From the NCBI GenBank assembly GCA_947627005.1, contig CANQUJ010000004.1, forward strand, positions 60,217-124,216: a stretch of DNA of 64,000 nucleotides, given 5' to 3'. The position numbers and the translations under genes were made by a program. A model generated the notes under the pieces. The model ran no database searches and had not been told where the DNA came from. It saw nothing but the letters and a program-made list of their open reading frames with translations. Below are positions 45,750 to 54,583 of the stretch, one piece after another. Position 1 is the first letter of the stretch. Each line of letters begins with the position of its first letter. Origin of the DNA: an uncultured Clostridia bacterium. GTDB taxonomy: Bacteria > Bacillota > Clostridia > Oscillospirales > Ruminococcaceae.

Positions 45750-47500
45750 ACATTCCGCAGACCGGTTGGACGGAGGCCGTTCCCGCCGAATACACCTCGC
45801 CCGCCGACGAGCAAGGAAGCGTCGAGCGGCTCGACTACGCCTCGAAAGACTATGTTCGCGACGAGTCGGACATCACAAAAACCGCATACGTCTATACCCC
45901 ATATGGGTATGACGAATCGGGCGATGAACAGTACAATATTTTGTACTTAATGCACGGCTGGGGCGGGCGCGCGGGCGAATATTTCGACTTCACCGCGACG
46001 AAAAATATGTTTGACAACTTAATCGAAAAGGGCGATATTCCCCCGATAATCATCGTTTCCGCGACGTTTTACAACGAGAACAGCCGCACCGATTTTTCAA
46101 GCTCGATCGCCGAATTTCGGAAGTTTCACCGCGATTTTGAGGAGAATCTGATGCCCGCGGTCGAGGGGAAATACCGCACCTACGCCGCCTCGACGTCTTC
46201 GGAGGACTTGAAAGCCTCCCGCGACCACCGCGCCTTCGGCGGCTTCTCGCTCGGTTCAGTGACCACATGGTTACAGTTCTGCTACGACTACGATTATATC
46301 CGCTGGTTCCTGCCGATGAGCGGCTCCTGCTGGTACTACGGCACCTACGGCGATTTCCGCTTCGAGGAAAACGTGGACTTCATCGAGCAGCTCGTGCGGG
46401 ACGAAAACCTCGACGAGCGCGGGTATTTTATCTATCATGCCGTCGGCACCGAGGACGCGGTCAAGAGTCAGTCGATCAATATGGCCGAGGAAATGCTTTC
46501 GCGCAAGATTTTCACGCCCGAACACTATGTTTTCTATCAGAAAGACGGCGGCTACCACGACTTCAACGCCGTGCAGGAGTACCTTTATAACGCGCTGCCG
46601 CTGTTTTTTAGGAGTGATGATTCCGCGCAAGAAAACACCTCGTCATACACCGCCGACACCCCCATTTCAGACGTCATAAACGACCCCGCTTTCGGAGATT
46701 GGGGCAGGCTTATTTTCCCCGTCGACGAGGGGTATATGAGCGGCGAGACCTTGGGCGATCTGCGCCTGACTTGGTATTCAAACATCGACCCGAACAAGAC
46801 CGTCGAAATCTGCAACTACCTCAAAAACCACGCAGATACGGCGTTTTACGACATCTACACCGACGAGGAAAAGGCCGCCGACCCCGATAAAGCCGACACC
46901 GGGCTGTTCTTTTTCAAGGGCGATGAGGGCGCGAAATTCGCCGTGTGCAACGCGGGAGGCGGGTTCGCCTATGTCGGCGCGATGCATGACAGCTTCCCGC
47001 ACGCGCTGGAGCTCTCGAAGATGGGCTACAACGCCTTCGCGCTGATTTACCGCCCGGGCTGGGACACCGCGAACGAGGACCTTGCGCGGGCGATAAGCTT
47101 TATTTTTGAGAACGCCGACGAGCTTGGGGTCGACACCTCCGGCTACTCGCTCTGGGGCGGTTCTGCGGGCGCGAGAATGGCTGCCGACGTCGGCTCATAC
47201 GGCACTGCCTACTTCGGCGGCGACGACCTGCCGAAGCCCGCTGCGGTGATTATGCAGTACACCGGTCACAGCGACTTTTCCGCCTCCGACCCGCCGACCT
47301 ACGCCTGCGTCGGGACGCGGGACGGCATCGCAAACTGGCGGACGATGAAATCGCGGCTCGATAATATGTCCGCGCTCGGTATCCCGACCGAATTTCACGC
47401 CTACGAGGGGCTTTCCCACGGCTTCGGACTCGGCACGGGAACGGTCGCCGAGGGGTGGATAAACGACGCGGTGGAGTTCTGGGAAGAGCAAATGAAGTAA
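45746..47500 (+). CDS. Tandem esterase (feruloyl/acetyl-xylan esterase-like), two alpha/beta hydrolase domains
   Basis: 584 residues from ATG 45746. Domain 1 (about 30-295) resembles feruloyl esterases: NILYLMHGWGG and nucleophile elbow GGFSLGS. Domain 2 (about 325-580) is a second alpha/beta hydrolase with ALIYRPGWDTANEDLARAI, elbow WGGSAGARMA and the histidine region YEGLSHGFG. Each could remove ester groups from xylan. The start overlaps the lipoprotein leader in another frame; without that leader the protein has no secretion signal. Residues 3-20 already resemble a linker (QTGWTEAVPAEYTSPADEQG). Confidence 0.82.
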   Translation: MNIPQTGWTEAVPAEYTSPADEQGSVERLDYASKDYVRDESDITKTAYVYTPYGYDESGDEQYNILYLMHGWGGRAGEYFDFTATKNMFDNLIEKGDIPPIIIVSATFYNENSRTDFSSSIAEFRKFHRDFEENLMPAVEGKYRTYAASTSSEDLKASRDHRAFGGFSLGSVTTWLQFCYDYDYIRWFLPMSGSCWYYGTYGDFRFEENVDFIEQLVRDENLDERGYFIYHAVGTEDAVKSQSINMAEEMLSRKIFTPEHYVFYQKDGGYHDFNAVQEYLYNALPLFFRSDDSAQENTSSYTADTPISDVINDPAFGDWGRLIFPVDEGYMSGETLGDLRLTWYSNIDPNKTVEICNYLKNHADTAFYDIYTDEEKAADPDKADTGLFFFKGDEGAKFAVCNAGGGFAYVGAMHDSFPHALELSKMGYNAFALIYRPGWDTANEDLARAISFIFENADELGVDTSGYSLWGGSAGARMAADVGSYGTAYFGGDDLPKPAAVIMQYTGHSDFSASDPPTYACVGTRDGIANWRTMKSRLDNMSALGIPTEFHAYEGLSHGFGLGTGTVAEGWINDAVEFWEEQMK

Positions 47501-47527
47501 ACATTTTCAAATACACGGAGGTATCTT

Positions 47528-48787
47528 ATGAAAAAACTTTTGTCTTTAATTCTCTGCGCTTGCCTTTTGCTGACGGCGTGCGCGTCGGGCGCGAACGAGC
47601 CTGTTTCGGGCGATCACGAATCCCACAAGGTCGGCGAGTATACGCTTTCTTCGGGCGACGGTGAGCAAGCCCCGCCCGAGACATCTGCCGAAACCGAGGC
47701 GACCACCGAATCAACCACCGAACCGACCACGGAATCGACCACAGAATCAACCACCGAACCCGCTGCCGAGCCGGCGACTGAACCCACTACCGAGCCCGCG
47801 ACCGAGGCGACAACGGAATCGACGACAGCCGCGACCACTACCGAGGCGACGACCACCCCCGTCCCCGAAACCGAACCCGAGGAGACCGAGCAGGTCGCCG
47901 ACGACATCGAAATCCCCGAGGGCAGCTCGGCAGTCTACATGACCACAGACATCTCGCCGGAGGGTCTGATGAAGGTCTACGAGGCGCTCGGAGTTGAGCT
48001 TTCGGGCGACAACATCGCGGTCAAGCTTTCGACAGGCGAGCCGCCCGCCTCGAACTACCTCGACCCCGACCTTATCCGCGATTTGGTCGAGCTTGTCGAC
48101 GGCACGATAGTCGAGTGCAACACGGCATACGGCGGGTCGCGCAGTGAAACGGCGATGCACTATCAGGTCGCCGAGGACCACGGCTTTACCACGCTCGGCA
48201 AGGGCTTTGTCATTATGGACGAGGACGGCTCGATGATACTTCCCGTCGAGGGCGGCAATCAGCTTAAAGAAAACTACGTCGGCGCGCATTTCGGCGACTT
48301 TGACGGCTTTTTGGTGCTGTCGCACTTCAAGGGGCATATGATCGCGGGCTTCGGCGGGGCGATAAAGAACATCTCCATCGGAATCGGCTCGCAGGAGGGC
48401 AAAAACCTCATTCACACCGCAGGGCGCAGCCATACGAGCTGGTTCGGCGGCGAGCAGGACGCTTTCCTCGAATCAATGGCGGACGCGGGAAAATCGGTCG
48501 TTGACGCTCTCGACGGCAACATTCTCTTCATCAACGTGATGAACCGCCTCTCTATCGACTGCGACTGCAACGGCAACCCCGCCGAGCCGGACATTCACGA
48601 CATCGGAATACTTGCCTCGACCGACCCGGTCGCGCTCGACCAAGCCTGCGTCGACTTGATCTACGAGGCCGAGGGCAACGAGAGCTTTGTCCGCAGAATG
48701 GAGGGGCAGCACGCCGTTCACGTCCTCGAAGCGGACGAGGAGATAGGGCTCGGCAATCGCGACTATGTTATCATCAATGTTGATTGA
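47528..48787 (+). CDS. DUF362 domain lipoprotein with threonine/glutamate repeat linker
   Basis: 419 residues. Signal peptide with lipobox LLTAC (residue 17), then a linker of about 75 residues of repeated TTE(S/P) units (residues 55-115), then a DUF362 domain (about 130-415) with AYGGSRSETAMHYQVAEDHG, VLSHFKGHMIAGFGGAIKNI and DIGILASTDPVALDQACVD. DUF362 proteins are often linked to iron-sulfur or redox chemistry, but this one has no clustered CxxC motif, so its activity is unknown. AGGAGG-like ribosome site (CGGAGG) precedes the ATG. Confidence 0.85.
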   Translation: MKKLLSLILCACLLLTACASGANEPVSGDHESHKVGEYTLSSGDGEQAPPETSAETEATTESTTEPTTESTTESTTEPAAEPATEPTTEPATEATTESTTAATTTEATTTPVPETEPEETEQVADDIEIPEGSSAVYMTTDISPEGLMKVYEALGVELSGDNIAVKLSTGEPPASNYLDPDLIRDLVELVDGTIVECNTAYGGSRSETAMHYQVAEDHGFTTLGKGFVIMDEDGSMILPVEGGNQLKENYVGAHFGDFDGFLVLSHFKGHMIAGFGGAIKNISIGIGSQEGKNLIHTAGRSHTSWFGGEQDAFLESMADAGKSVVDALDGNILFINVMNRLSIDCDCNGNPAEPDIHDIGILASTDPVALDQACVDLIYEAEGNESFVRRMEGQHAVHVLEADEEIGLGNRDYVIINVD

Positions 48788-48873
48788 CATTTTCTCTCTC
48801 ATTTCCCACCCGAATAAGGGCTCTTGCGCACTGCGCGGGGCTCTTGTTCTTTTAGAGGTTAGATATTCTTTTC

Positions 48874-49219
48874 CCGAGTTTTGTGGATTTTAAGCATAAT
48901 ACGCATAATTGGTGCAATAATGCTTAAAATGCGTATTATTCATGAAACAGGAGAAAATAATATGATTCTACGATTTAAATTATTAAAGTAAATTTCGGTA
49001 TTTATATCTTCATGAATAATAAACATAATACGCATAATTGGGGCAATAATGTTTAAAATGCGTATTATTCATAAAAGTACAGCTCCGATTTCTGTTAGTA
49101 CCAAAAGTAATAACTGATGAACTATCCGAGACTTCCGCAAGGGTCTCGGTTTTGTTATAATAGAGGCAAGAAGATAGAGGATAGAAGATAGAAATGCTCG
49201 TCCGAGTTTTGTGGATTTT
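48874..49219. repeat. Repeat block between DUF362 gene and permease remnant
   Basis: No gene is seen in 48788-49275. An 18-bp direct repeat CCGAGTTTTGTGGATTTT occurs at 48874-48891 and 49202-49219. Inside are two 57-bp near-identical palindromic copies, starting AAGCATAATACGCATAATTG (48892) and AAACATAATACGCATAATTG (49021), each with arms AATACGCAT / ATGCGTATT. A GAAGATAGA-type low-complexity tract follows at 49166-49194. Confidence 0.8.
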
Positions 49220-49275
49220 CCGCATTTTGCACACTTTCTAACTTCTAATCATCTAACATCTATCCTCTAAAAGGG

Positions 49276-49626
49276 GGGCTGCTTGGAGTTCTGCTGTCCG
49301 CGCTGTTTCAGAGATACGTCCCCGCGGACGGCTTTGTGAGGCTGTTTGGCGAGGCTAACGAGGGCTTCGGTGTCTTGATGGCTGCGACGATCGGGGTACC
49401 GCTCTACGCCTGCGGCGGCGGAACGATACCGCTGATTCGCGAGTGGCTCTATTCGGGAATGAGCATGGGCAGCGCGGCGGCCTTTATGCTGACGGGGCCG
49501 TCGACGAAGATAACAAACTTAGGCGCGCTGAAAATCGTCCTCGGACTTAAACATTTCGTTCTCTACCTCGCGTTCGTGATGATTTTCTCGTTCGCGACGG
49601 GAATGATAGTAAACCTTGTTATCTGA
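49276..49626 (+). pseudogene. 5'-truncated permease (YraQ/DUF318 type), C-terminal remnant
   Basis: The frame from 49276 (before any start codon) encodes GLLGVLLSALFQRYVPADGF and continues through the ORF at 49336 (VPLYACGGGTIPLIREWL, GPSTKITNLGALKIVLG) to a final membrane helix. These match the C-terminal part of the YraQ/UPF0718 permease family, which exports small solutes. The first half is missing and the homology begins exactly beside the low-complexity CTAACATCTATCCTCTAAAA tract. Normal length is about 300 or more residues; about 116 remain. Confidence 0.8.
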
Positions 49627-49640
49627 AAGGAGCAACTAAA

Positions 49641-50330
49641 ATGAAGAAATTTTTTGCGATTTTTGTCTGTTTTGTCATGACTTTGACCTTGGCCGCCTGC
49701 GGGGATACGCCGACCGAAAACATCGAACCCGCCGACAATCTCGAAACGGAAAATACCGCCGAGCCTGCGGAAAATGTTCCCGAAGCCCCCGAAGAATCGC
49801 CCGAAGGAGCTCCAGAGGAGTCGACCGAAGAAGCCCCCGCAGAGGGCGGCAAAACGCTTGTCGTCTACTTCTCCGCGACTAACAACACCGAGGCGGTTGC
49901 GGGCTACATCGCCGAGGCGACCGGCGCTGACATCTTTGAGCTTATCCCGACCGAGCCGTACACCTCGGCCGACCTCGACTGGACCGACCGCGACAGCCGC
50001 GTCTCCCGCGAGCACGACGACGAATCCCTGCGCGCGGTCGAGCTTGAAAACGCCGTACCCGACAACTGGGGCGACTACGACACCGTTTTTGTGGGCTACC
50101 CGATTTGGTGGGGCATTGCTGCGTGGCCGGTAAACGGCTTCATCGCGGCAAACGATTTCACCGGCAAGACCGTGATACCCTTCTGCACGTCCTCTTCATC
50201 GGGCCTCGGCGAGAGCGGCGAACTTCTTGAAGAAGCCGCAGGAACCGGCAACTGGCTCGAGGGTCAGCGGTTCCGCTCGGGCGCTTCGGAAGACGACGTG
50301 AAGGACTGGGTAGCCGGCTTGGAACTATAA
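49641..50330 (+). CDS. Flavodoxin-domain lipoprotein
   Basis: 229 residues: lipoprotein signal with lipobox LAAC (residue 20), an acidic proline/glutamate linker (residues 25-70, many EAPEES-like units), and a flavodoxin domain with VVYFSATNNTEAVAGYIAE (FMN phosphate loop), VGYPIWWGIAAWPVNGF and FCTSSSSGLGES. It would be a surface-exposed FMN electron carrier or reductase. An AAAGGAGC SD precedes it. A truncated hydrolase starts right after. Confidence 0.88.
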   Translation: MKKFFAIFVCFVMTLTLAACGDTPTENIEPADNLETENTAEPAENVPEAPEESPEGAPEESTEEAPAEGGKTLVVYFSATNNTEAVAGYIAEATGADIFELIPTEPYTSADLDWTDRDSRVSREHDDESLRAVELENAVPDNWGDYDTVFVGYPIWWGIAAWPVNGFIAANDFTGKTVIPFCTSSSSGLGESGELLEEAAGTGNWLEGQRFRSGASEDDVKDWVAGLEL

Positions 50331-50380
50331 ACGGTTCCGACGCGCGAGTTGACGTCGGGACCGAAACCTACCGCGGGTTT

Positions 50381-51070
50381 GTGATTGACAATATCTACCA
50401 CTCGCCGAGCGACGGCGACATTCATTTTAATGTATACGTCCCCGAAAGCTATGACGGAAGCCGTCCCTACGCGCTGTTTTTCACGCTTCCGGGGTATGAG
50501 GGGCTGTATTTTCAAGGCGTGGCGGAGAATCTTCACGCCGAGGCGTTCGGCTTCGAGGCGCAGAAGTACAATCCCGAGATGATAATCGTCGCCCCGCAGC
50601 TTTCGGATTGGCGGGAAACCTCGGCGAATCAAACGATCGCCCTGCTCGAGTATTTTCTTGAAGCGTACAACATTGACCGCGCGAAAATCTACGCGAACGG
50701 CTATTCGGGCGGCGGGGAGACGATGTCGCTCGTCATGGGCATGCGCCCCGAGCTTTTCACCGCGTATCTGCACTGCTCTTCCCAGTGGGACGGCGACCTT
50801 GAAGTCTTGGCGCAGAGCCGCACGCCGGTATATCTTGTCATCGGCGAGGACGACGAATATTACGGCTCGGAGCCGACGAAGCGCGCCTATAACGAGCTTT
50901 ATGAGCTTTATTCCGCGCAGGGTCTTTCGGAGGACGAAATTGCGGAGCTGCTTGTTTTGGACGTCAAACCCGGCGAATATTTTGAAGAAAGGGGCATGAA
51001 CAACCGGCACGGCGGGGGCGGCCTGTTCGCCTACGATGAGAACATCATGGGCTGGCTGTTCGGAAAATAA
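50381..51070 (+). CDS. Alpha/beta hydrolase, start uncertain (N-terminus likely truncated)
   Basis: From GTG 50381 the protein reads IDNIYHSPSDGDIHFNVYVPESYDG and continues with TLPGYEGLYFQG, the nucleophile elbow NGYSGGGETMSLVMG and a late histidine in NNRHGGGG. It resembles secreted prolyl-oligopeptidase-like esterases. The frame is open upstream and encodes NGSDARVDVGTETYRGFV, which looks like genuine family sequence, reaching back to the flavodoxin stop where the two frames overlap by one base. No ATG or SD is seen for it, so translation may depend on the flavodoxin gene or the 5' end has been deleted. Confidence 0.72.
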   Translation: MIDNIYHSPSDGDIHFNVYVPESYDGSRPYALFFTLPGYEGLYFQGVAENLHAEAFGFEAQKYNPEMIIVAPQLSDWRETSANQTIALLEYFLEAYNIDRAKIYANGYSGGGETMSLVMGMRPELFTAYLHCSSQWDGDLEVLAQSRTPVYLVIGEDDEYYGSEPTKRAYNELYELYSAQGLSEDEIAELLVLDVKPGEYFEERGMNNRHGGGGLFAYDENIMGWLFGK

Positions 51071-51071
51071 A

Positions 51072-51779
51072 ATGGACAGACCTTATGTTATTTGCCATAT
51101 TTTAACAGCACTCGACGGGAAAATCGACGGCGAATTTTTCGCGATGCCCGAGACGCTTCCCGCGCTGAAAAAGTACGGCGAAATCAGGCAGATTTACGCC
51201 TGCAAAGCGACGATTTACGGCACGACGACTATCGCCGAGGGCTACTCCGACGGATATCTCACCGAGCCGCCGACATGCGAAAAAGTTTACCCGCATGAGG
51301 ATCATATCGCGGATAAGAGCGCGGAAAATTACATTATCTCGCTCGACCCGAGGGGCGTTTTGAGGTGGAGCGGCGCCTATCTCGAAAAGAAAAACCGCCC
51401 AAAGGCGCATGTTGTCGAGGTGCTGACCGACGGCGCCGCGGACGGCTATATCGGCTATCTTCGCGGGCTCGGGGTGTCGTATATTTTCGCGGGAAATGAT
51501 ACCGTCGACTGCGGACTGCTTCTCAAAAAGCTGAAAGCGCTGCTCGGTCTCGAGCGCGTTATGCTCGCGGGCGGCGGGGTCACAAACCAGTCCTTCGCGG
51601 CGGCGGGATTGATCGACGAGCTTAGCATTGTCATAGCCCCGACAGCCGACGGCGACAGCGGCAGCGCCTCGCTCTTTGAAACGGGAGGATTTTCAACACC
51701 GTCGCCGAAAGCATATAAGCTGAAAGCGGCGGAGCAGATTGAAAATGATACGCTTTGGATAAGATATATTAAAAAATAG
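51072..51779 (+). CDS. RibD C-terminal domain (dihydrofolate reductase-like) protein
   Basis: 235 residues from ATG 51072. YVICHILTALDGKIDG at the start, CKATIYGTTTIAEGY, ISLDPRGVLRWS, and LLLKKLKALLGLERVMLAGGG are typical of the NADPH-binding fold of RibD reductase-domain proteins. No deaminase domain is present, so a role in riboflavin synthesis is not assured. The start lies 2 bases after the hydrolase stop; the 51036 start is inside that gene. Confidence 0.85.
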   Translation: MDRPYVICHILTALDGKIDGEFFAMPETLPALKKYGEIRQIYACKATIYGTTTIAEGYSDGYLTEPPTCEKVYPHEDHIADKSAENYIISLDPRGVLRWSGAYLEKKNRPKAHVVEVLTDGAADGYIGYLRGLGVSYIFAGNDTVDCGLLLKKLKALLGLERVMLAGGGVTNQSFAAAGLIDELSIVIAPTADGDSGSASLFETGGFSTPSPKAYKLKAAEQIENDTLWIRYIKK

Positions 51780-51791
51780 GAGGAATAATCA

Positions 51792-51986
51792 ATGAGAAAG
51801 AATTTCGGAGCAAAACCGTGGGTCTACCCGCAGCCGGTGCTGATGATCGGCACATACGACGAGAGCGGCAAGCCCAACCTTATGAACGCGGCTTGGGGCG
51901 GTCAGTACGGCGCGAACACCGTCATGCTCTGCCTTAGCCGTCACAAGACCACCGACAACATCAAGGCGACAGGCGCGTTTACCCTT
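51792..51986 (+). pseudogene. Flavin reductase-like protein, truncated at prophage junction
   Basis: The first 64 residues (MRKNFGAKPWVYPQPVLMIG, PNLMNAAWGGQYG, CLSRHKTTDNIKATGAFT) are the N-terminal strand region of flavin reductase-type FMN-binding proteins, which are normally 170-200 residues. The sequence then loses similarity: the frame runs another 25 codons to 52067 as LLLFFIDYPSCL, which is antisense phage DNA. An AGGAGGAA SD sits before the ATG. Confidence 0.85.
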
Positions 51987-52000
51987 CTGTTGTTCTTCAT
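51984..52000 (-). pseudogene. Phage gene start, cut off at the junction
   Basis: On the minus strand a strong SD (AGGAGGG) lies 5-12 bases before ATG at 52000, reading MKNNR and then into the flavin reductase DNA. It follows the XkdF stop, exactly where a downstream structural gene such as the capsid should begin. Confidence 0.55.
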
Positions 52001-52016
52001 TGATTATCCCTCCTGT

Positions 52017-53375
52017 TTAGATAATGCCGTGGAGGTAGTGCTCCTCCTCGGCCTCTTTCTCGATTGAGCCGTTAAGGTTGTTCGGGACGCCTCTGCTCTT
52101 GAGGAGAGGGGCAATAGCCTTTTCGACTGCCTTGCCTATCTTCTCGTCAAGGTCCTCGGCGGTGATTGGAGCCTCGGGCTCTTCGTCTTCGTCCTCGTCA
52201 CCCATAGCCTTCTTGATGGCTGCGTCTATCATATTCTGAATACGTTCGACGGTGATGGGCTCGGTGGTCTTCTTTTCGACCGCGGCGGTCTTGGGCTCCG
52301 CCGGTTCGGTGGTCTTGGGGTCGGCGCCTGCCGTTGCCTTAGCTATTGCCGCAGCTACGACCTGCTCTAACTCTTCTTTTGTCATGTCGATATCCTCCTT
52401 TTGGACGTTGTTGTTTCCGGCTTTGCCGTCGTCGTTTCCGCCGTCGGGTTCCGGTTCATCAAATTCTTTCAAAAAAGCGCCAAAGGCGTCGTAAATGCCT
52501 TTGAGCGTTTCTTTGTTCTTTGTGCTGAGAGCCTTGCCGCTCTTCTCGACCGGCCTGCTCTCTTCCAGCGCTTTGATAACGCTGTCTTTGGCAAGGACGT
52601 CGGTTATCGTCTGGCTGAACTCTCCGAGTACCTCCCTGATGGTGGCCTCGTCGGTTTCCAGACAATAAATGCCCCTGCGCTCGTCGTAGTGGTATAAGAT
52701 GTCAGTGAGTGAGTTGATCGCCGTCCAAAAATTGTTGCGTTTGGCTGCGTCCTCGTACACCTCTGCGAAATCTCCCTTTTCCACTACTTCGAGGCCGAGG
52801 AGTTTTCCCAGCTGCTTAAGCAGCCCTCTCTTTTCCTTGCCTCCGCTTTCCTTTTCGATTGTAGACAAGTCCACATCCTCCTCGCTGTAATGGCCGACAC
52901 CGCCCATGCTGAATCCGGTAATTTCGCCTTTCTGAATCTTGTCCCATACGTTGGGGTCCGTGACTTCTACCGTCATTAGCCATGTGCCTTTTTTGATTGT
53001 TTCGCCGTTGAGCTCGAAATCGGCTTTGGCTATCCAGTTTTCCACGACCTCGACCGCTGATTTTGCAAGTGGCTCAAAGCTGTGCTGAATATCCACCTTG
53101 TCCCCGTTCTTGGTGTACCAAAGAAACGCCTTGACGATTTCCTCCTCGGTCATGTAGTTGCCTTGGCTGTCTTCTACCATCGGCTCGTACACAATTCCGG
53201 TGACGAAATGGCTCGCGGTGTCCGCCTTGATAATCCTTCCGTAGGTCACGAATGACGCCTCGCCGTTCTCTGCTTTGGTGATTAGAAATTTGCGCTTGTT
53301 TGCGGCCTTGTCGACCAAGCTCACGAATGAAATTTTCGCGTCTGTTATTGCGTATGCTTTCTGTACTGTCCGCAT
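52017..53375 (-). CDS. Phage XkdF-type head protease/scaffold fusion
   Basis: 452 residues. The N-terminal domain (about 1-180) resembles PBSX XkdF-type putative proteases: ISFVSLVDKAANKR, GRIIKADTASHFVTGIVYEP, GNYMTEEEIVKAFLWY, DIQHSFEP and FSMGGVGHYSEEDVD. A helical and low-complexity region rich in glutamate, proline and lysine (about 300-430) may act as scaffold. It lies after portal and head morphogenesis genes, the expected order for the head protease. It ends 17 bases before the truncated phage gene. Confidence 0.8.
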   Translation of the reverse strand: MRTVQKAYAITDAKISFVSLVDKAANKRKFLITKAENGEASFVTYGRIIKADTASHFVTGIVYEPMVEDSQGNYMTEEEIVKAFLWYTKNGDKVDIQHSFEPLAKSAVEVVENWIAKADFELNGETIKKGTWLMTVEVTDPNVWDKIQKGEITGFSMGGVGHYSEEDVDLSTIEKESGGKEKRGLLKQLGKLLGLEVVEKGDFAEVYEDAAKRNNFWTAINSLTDILYHYDERRGIYCLETDEATIREVLGEFSQTITDVLAKDSVIKALEESRPVEKSGKALSTKNKETLKGIYDAFGAFLKEFDEPEPDGGNDDGKAGNNNVQKEDIDMTKEELEQVVAAAIAKATAGADPKTTEPAEPKTAAVEKKTTEPITVERIQNMIDAAIKKAMGDEDEDEEPEAPITAEDLDEKIGKAVEKAIAPLLKSRGVPNNLNGSIEKEAEEEHYLHGII

Positions 53376-53404
53376 AATTACACCTCCCTTCGGTAATTGA
53401 CTAA

Positions 53405-53433
53405 AATATAAAAAGCGGTACCGAAATACCGCT
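53405..53433 (-). terminator. Hairpin upstream of XkdF
   Basis: AGCGGTA / TACCGCT stem with T-run on the minus strand, in the 180-bp gap between head morphogenesis and XkdF genes. The rest of this gap holds nothing recognisable. Confidence 0.6.
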
Positions 53434-53555
53434 CTCTACCGTGTATGAATTTTAAGGGGTCTGCGCGACGCTCTGGCGAGCTTTGGAAATAGGCGTAACT
53501 TTTCCTGTCGGAACGCCTAAAACGCTTTGACGGCTCCGTCGCTGCGTTCTCGCGC

Positions 53556-54524
53556 TTATTCCTCAGTTATGCCCGCTCGGGCTTTGTTTTTAGCGTCGAG
53601 TTCCTTCTCCCAACCGTCGTCCGCCTCGTCGATGGCCTCCTGCTGCAACCTCTTCCGCTCTTCGAGCGAGAGGCCGAGAATCTCCTCGCTTACTATCGGC
53701 TGGGAAATACAATGGCAATTCGCCGTTTCTCCGACCGGGAGTATCGGGTCTCTCGGGTACATCGGGTAATATGTTTCCCCGTCGGCTCCGATGAGGGTGT
53801 AAACCGAGTTTTTGGGGACGGTCTGGCCGTCCATATCGACGTGGTTCTCTCTCGGCTCGTTTTTGTGGGCTCCGGTGTGTTTCCAACTCTTACTCTCCAC
53901 CGCGGGGCTCTGCATATACGCCTCCTGTTGAGCGACGCTGTGAGCCCTCAATACCTCGGTGACGGCGACGGTTCGGGCTCGGTAATACTCGTCGCGTATT
54001 CCGCTCTCGCGTATCTGCCGGGTAAATTCCGCTATGCCCTGTCCCTCTTTCAAGCCGTCTGTCAAAATCTTCTCTATCTGGTTCCCGCTGTTGAGCTGCA
54101 TAATTTCGGCAAGCTGCTCGCTCCAAGATACTACCCACGCCGTCGTCCTTTTCGACACCTGCTCCAAGAACAGGTCCCGATCGGTCTGCTGAATATAGTA
54201 GCCGATAAAGTCCGGCATAAAAGCCGAAAAACGCTCTTTGAAAATCTTGACGAGCTTTGCCCGCAGCGGGTCGTTGATTTTTACTCCGGGCCAAACTTTT
54301 TTTGCGTAGGTCTTAAGGTCTACCGCCTTCTCCGCTGACTTGATGAAATAATCGGTTTCGTCTACGAGGGCTTCTGCGACCTCGTCCTCGATTTCCTGCG
54401 CGTGTTTCAATGTTTCTTTCGGCTTGATGTAGCCCTCTTTCCCGAGCTGGTCTTTGAGTTTGTCGTCCGCCTTGCTGATGTATGCGTCTATCGCCTTAAT
54501 CAGGGGCTCGCAGTATGAGCACAT
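53556..54524 (-). CDS. Phage head morphogenesis protein (SPP1 gp7/Mu F type)
   Basis: 322 residues. A helical N-terminal half is followed by the conserved C-terminal domain: RTVAVTEVLRAHSVAQQEAY, ESKSWKHTGAHKNEPRENHVDMDGQ and GETANCHCISQPI. Such proteins enter the procapsid with the portal. It lies between a zinc ribbon protein and XkdF. Confidence 0.88.
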   Translation of the reverse strand: MCSYCEPLIKAIDAYISKADDKLKDQLGKEGYIKPKETLKHAQEIEDEVAEALVDETDYFIKSAEKAVDLKTYAKKVWPGVKINDPLRAKLVKIFKERFSAFMPDFIGYYIQQTDRDLFLEQVSKRTTAWVVSWSEQLAEIMQLNSGNQIEKILTDGLKEGQGIAEFTRQIRESGIRDEYYRARTVAVTEVLRAHSVAQQEAYMQSPAVESKSWKHTGAHKNEPRENHVDMDGQTVPKNSVYTLIGADGETYYPMYPRDPILPVGETANCHCISQPIVSEEILGLSLEERKRLQQEAIDEADDGWEKELDAKNKARAGITEE

Positions 54525-54545
54525 AAAATATCCCGCCTCCTAACG

Positions 54546-54578
54546 AAAAACGGCCTGCGCGTTCACGCAAGCCGTTTG
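54546..54578 (-). terminator. Hairpin between zinc-ribbon and head genes
   Basis: AAACGGC and GCCGTTT arms enclose a 16-base loop; on the minus strand the distal arm is followed by TTTTCG. Confidence 0.5.
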
Positions 54579-54583
54579 TTTCT

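Noticed and set aside
47700-47850. Repeat units ACCACCGAA as possible tandem DNA repeat or CRISPR
   Set aside because: They encode the Thr/Glu linker of the DUF362 lipoprotein and stay in frame, so they are protein-coding repeats.
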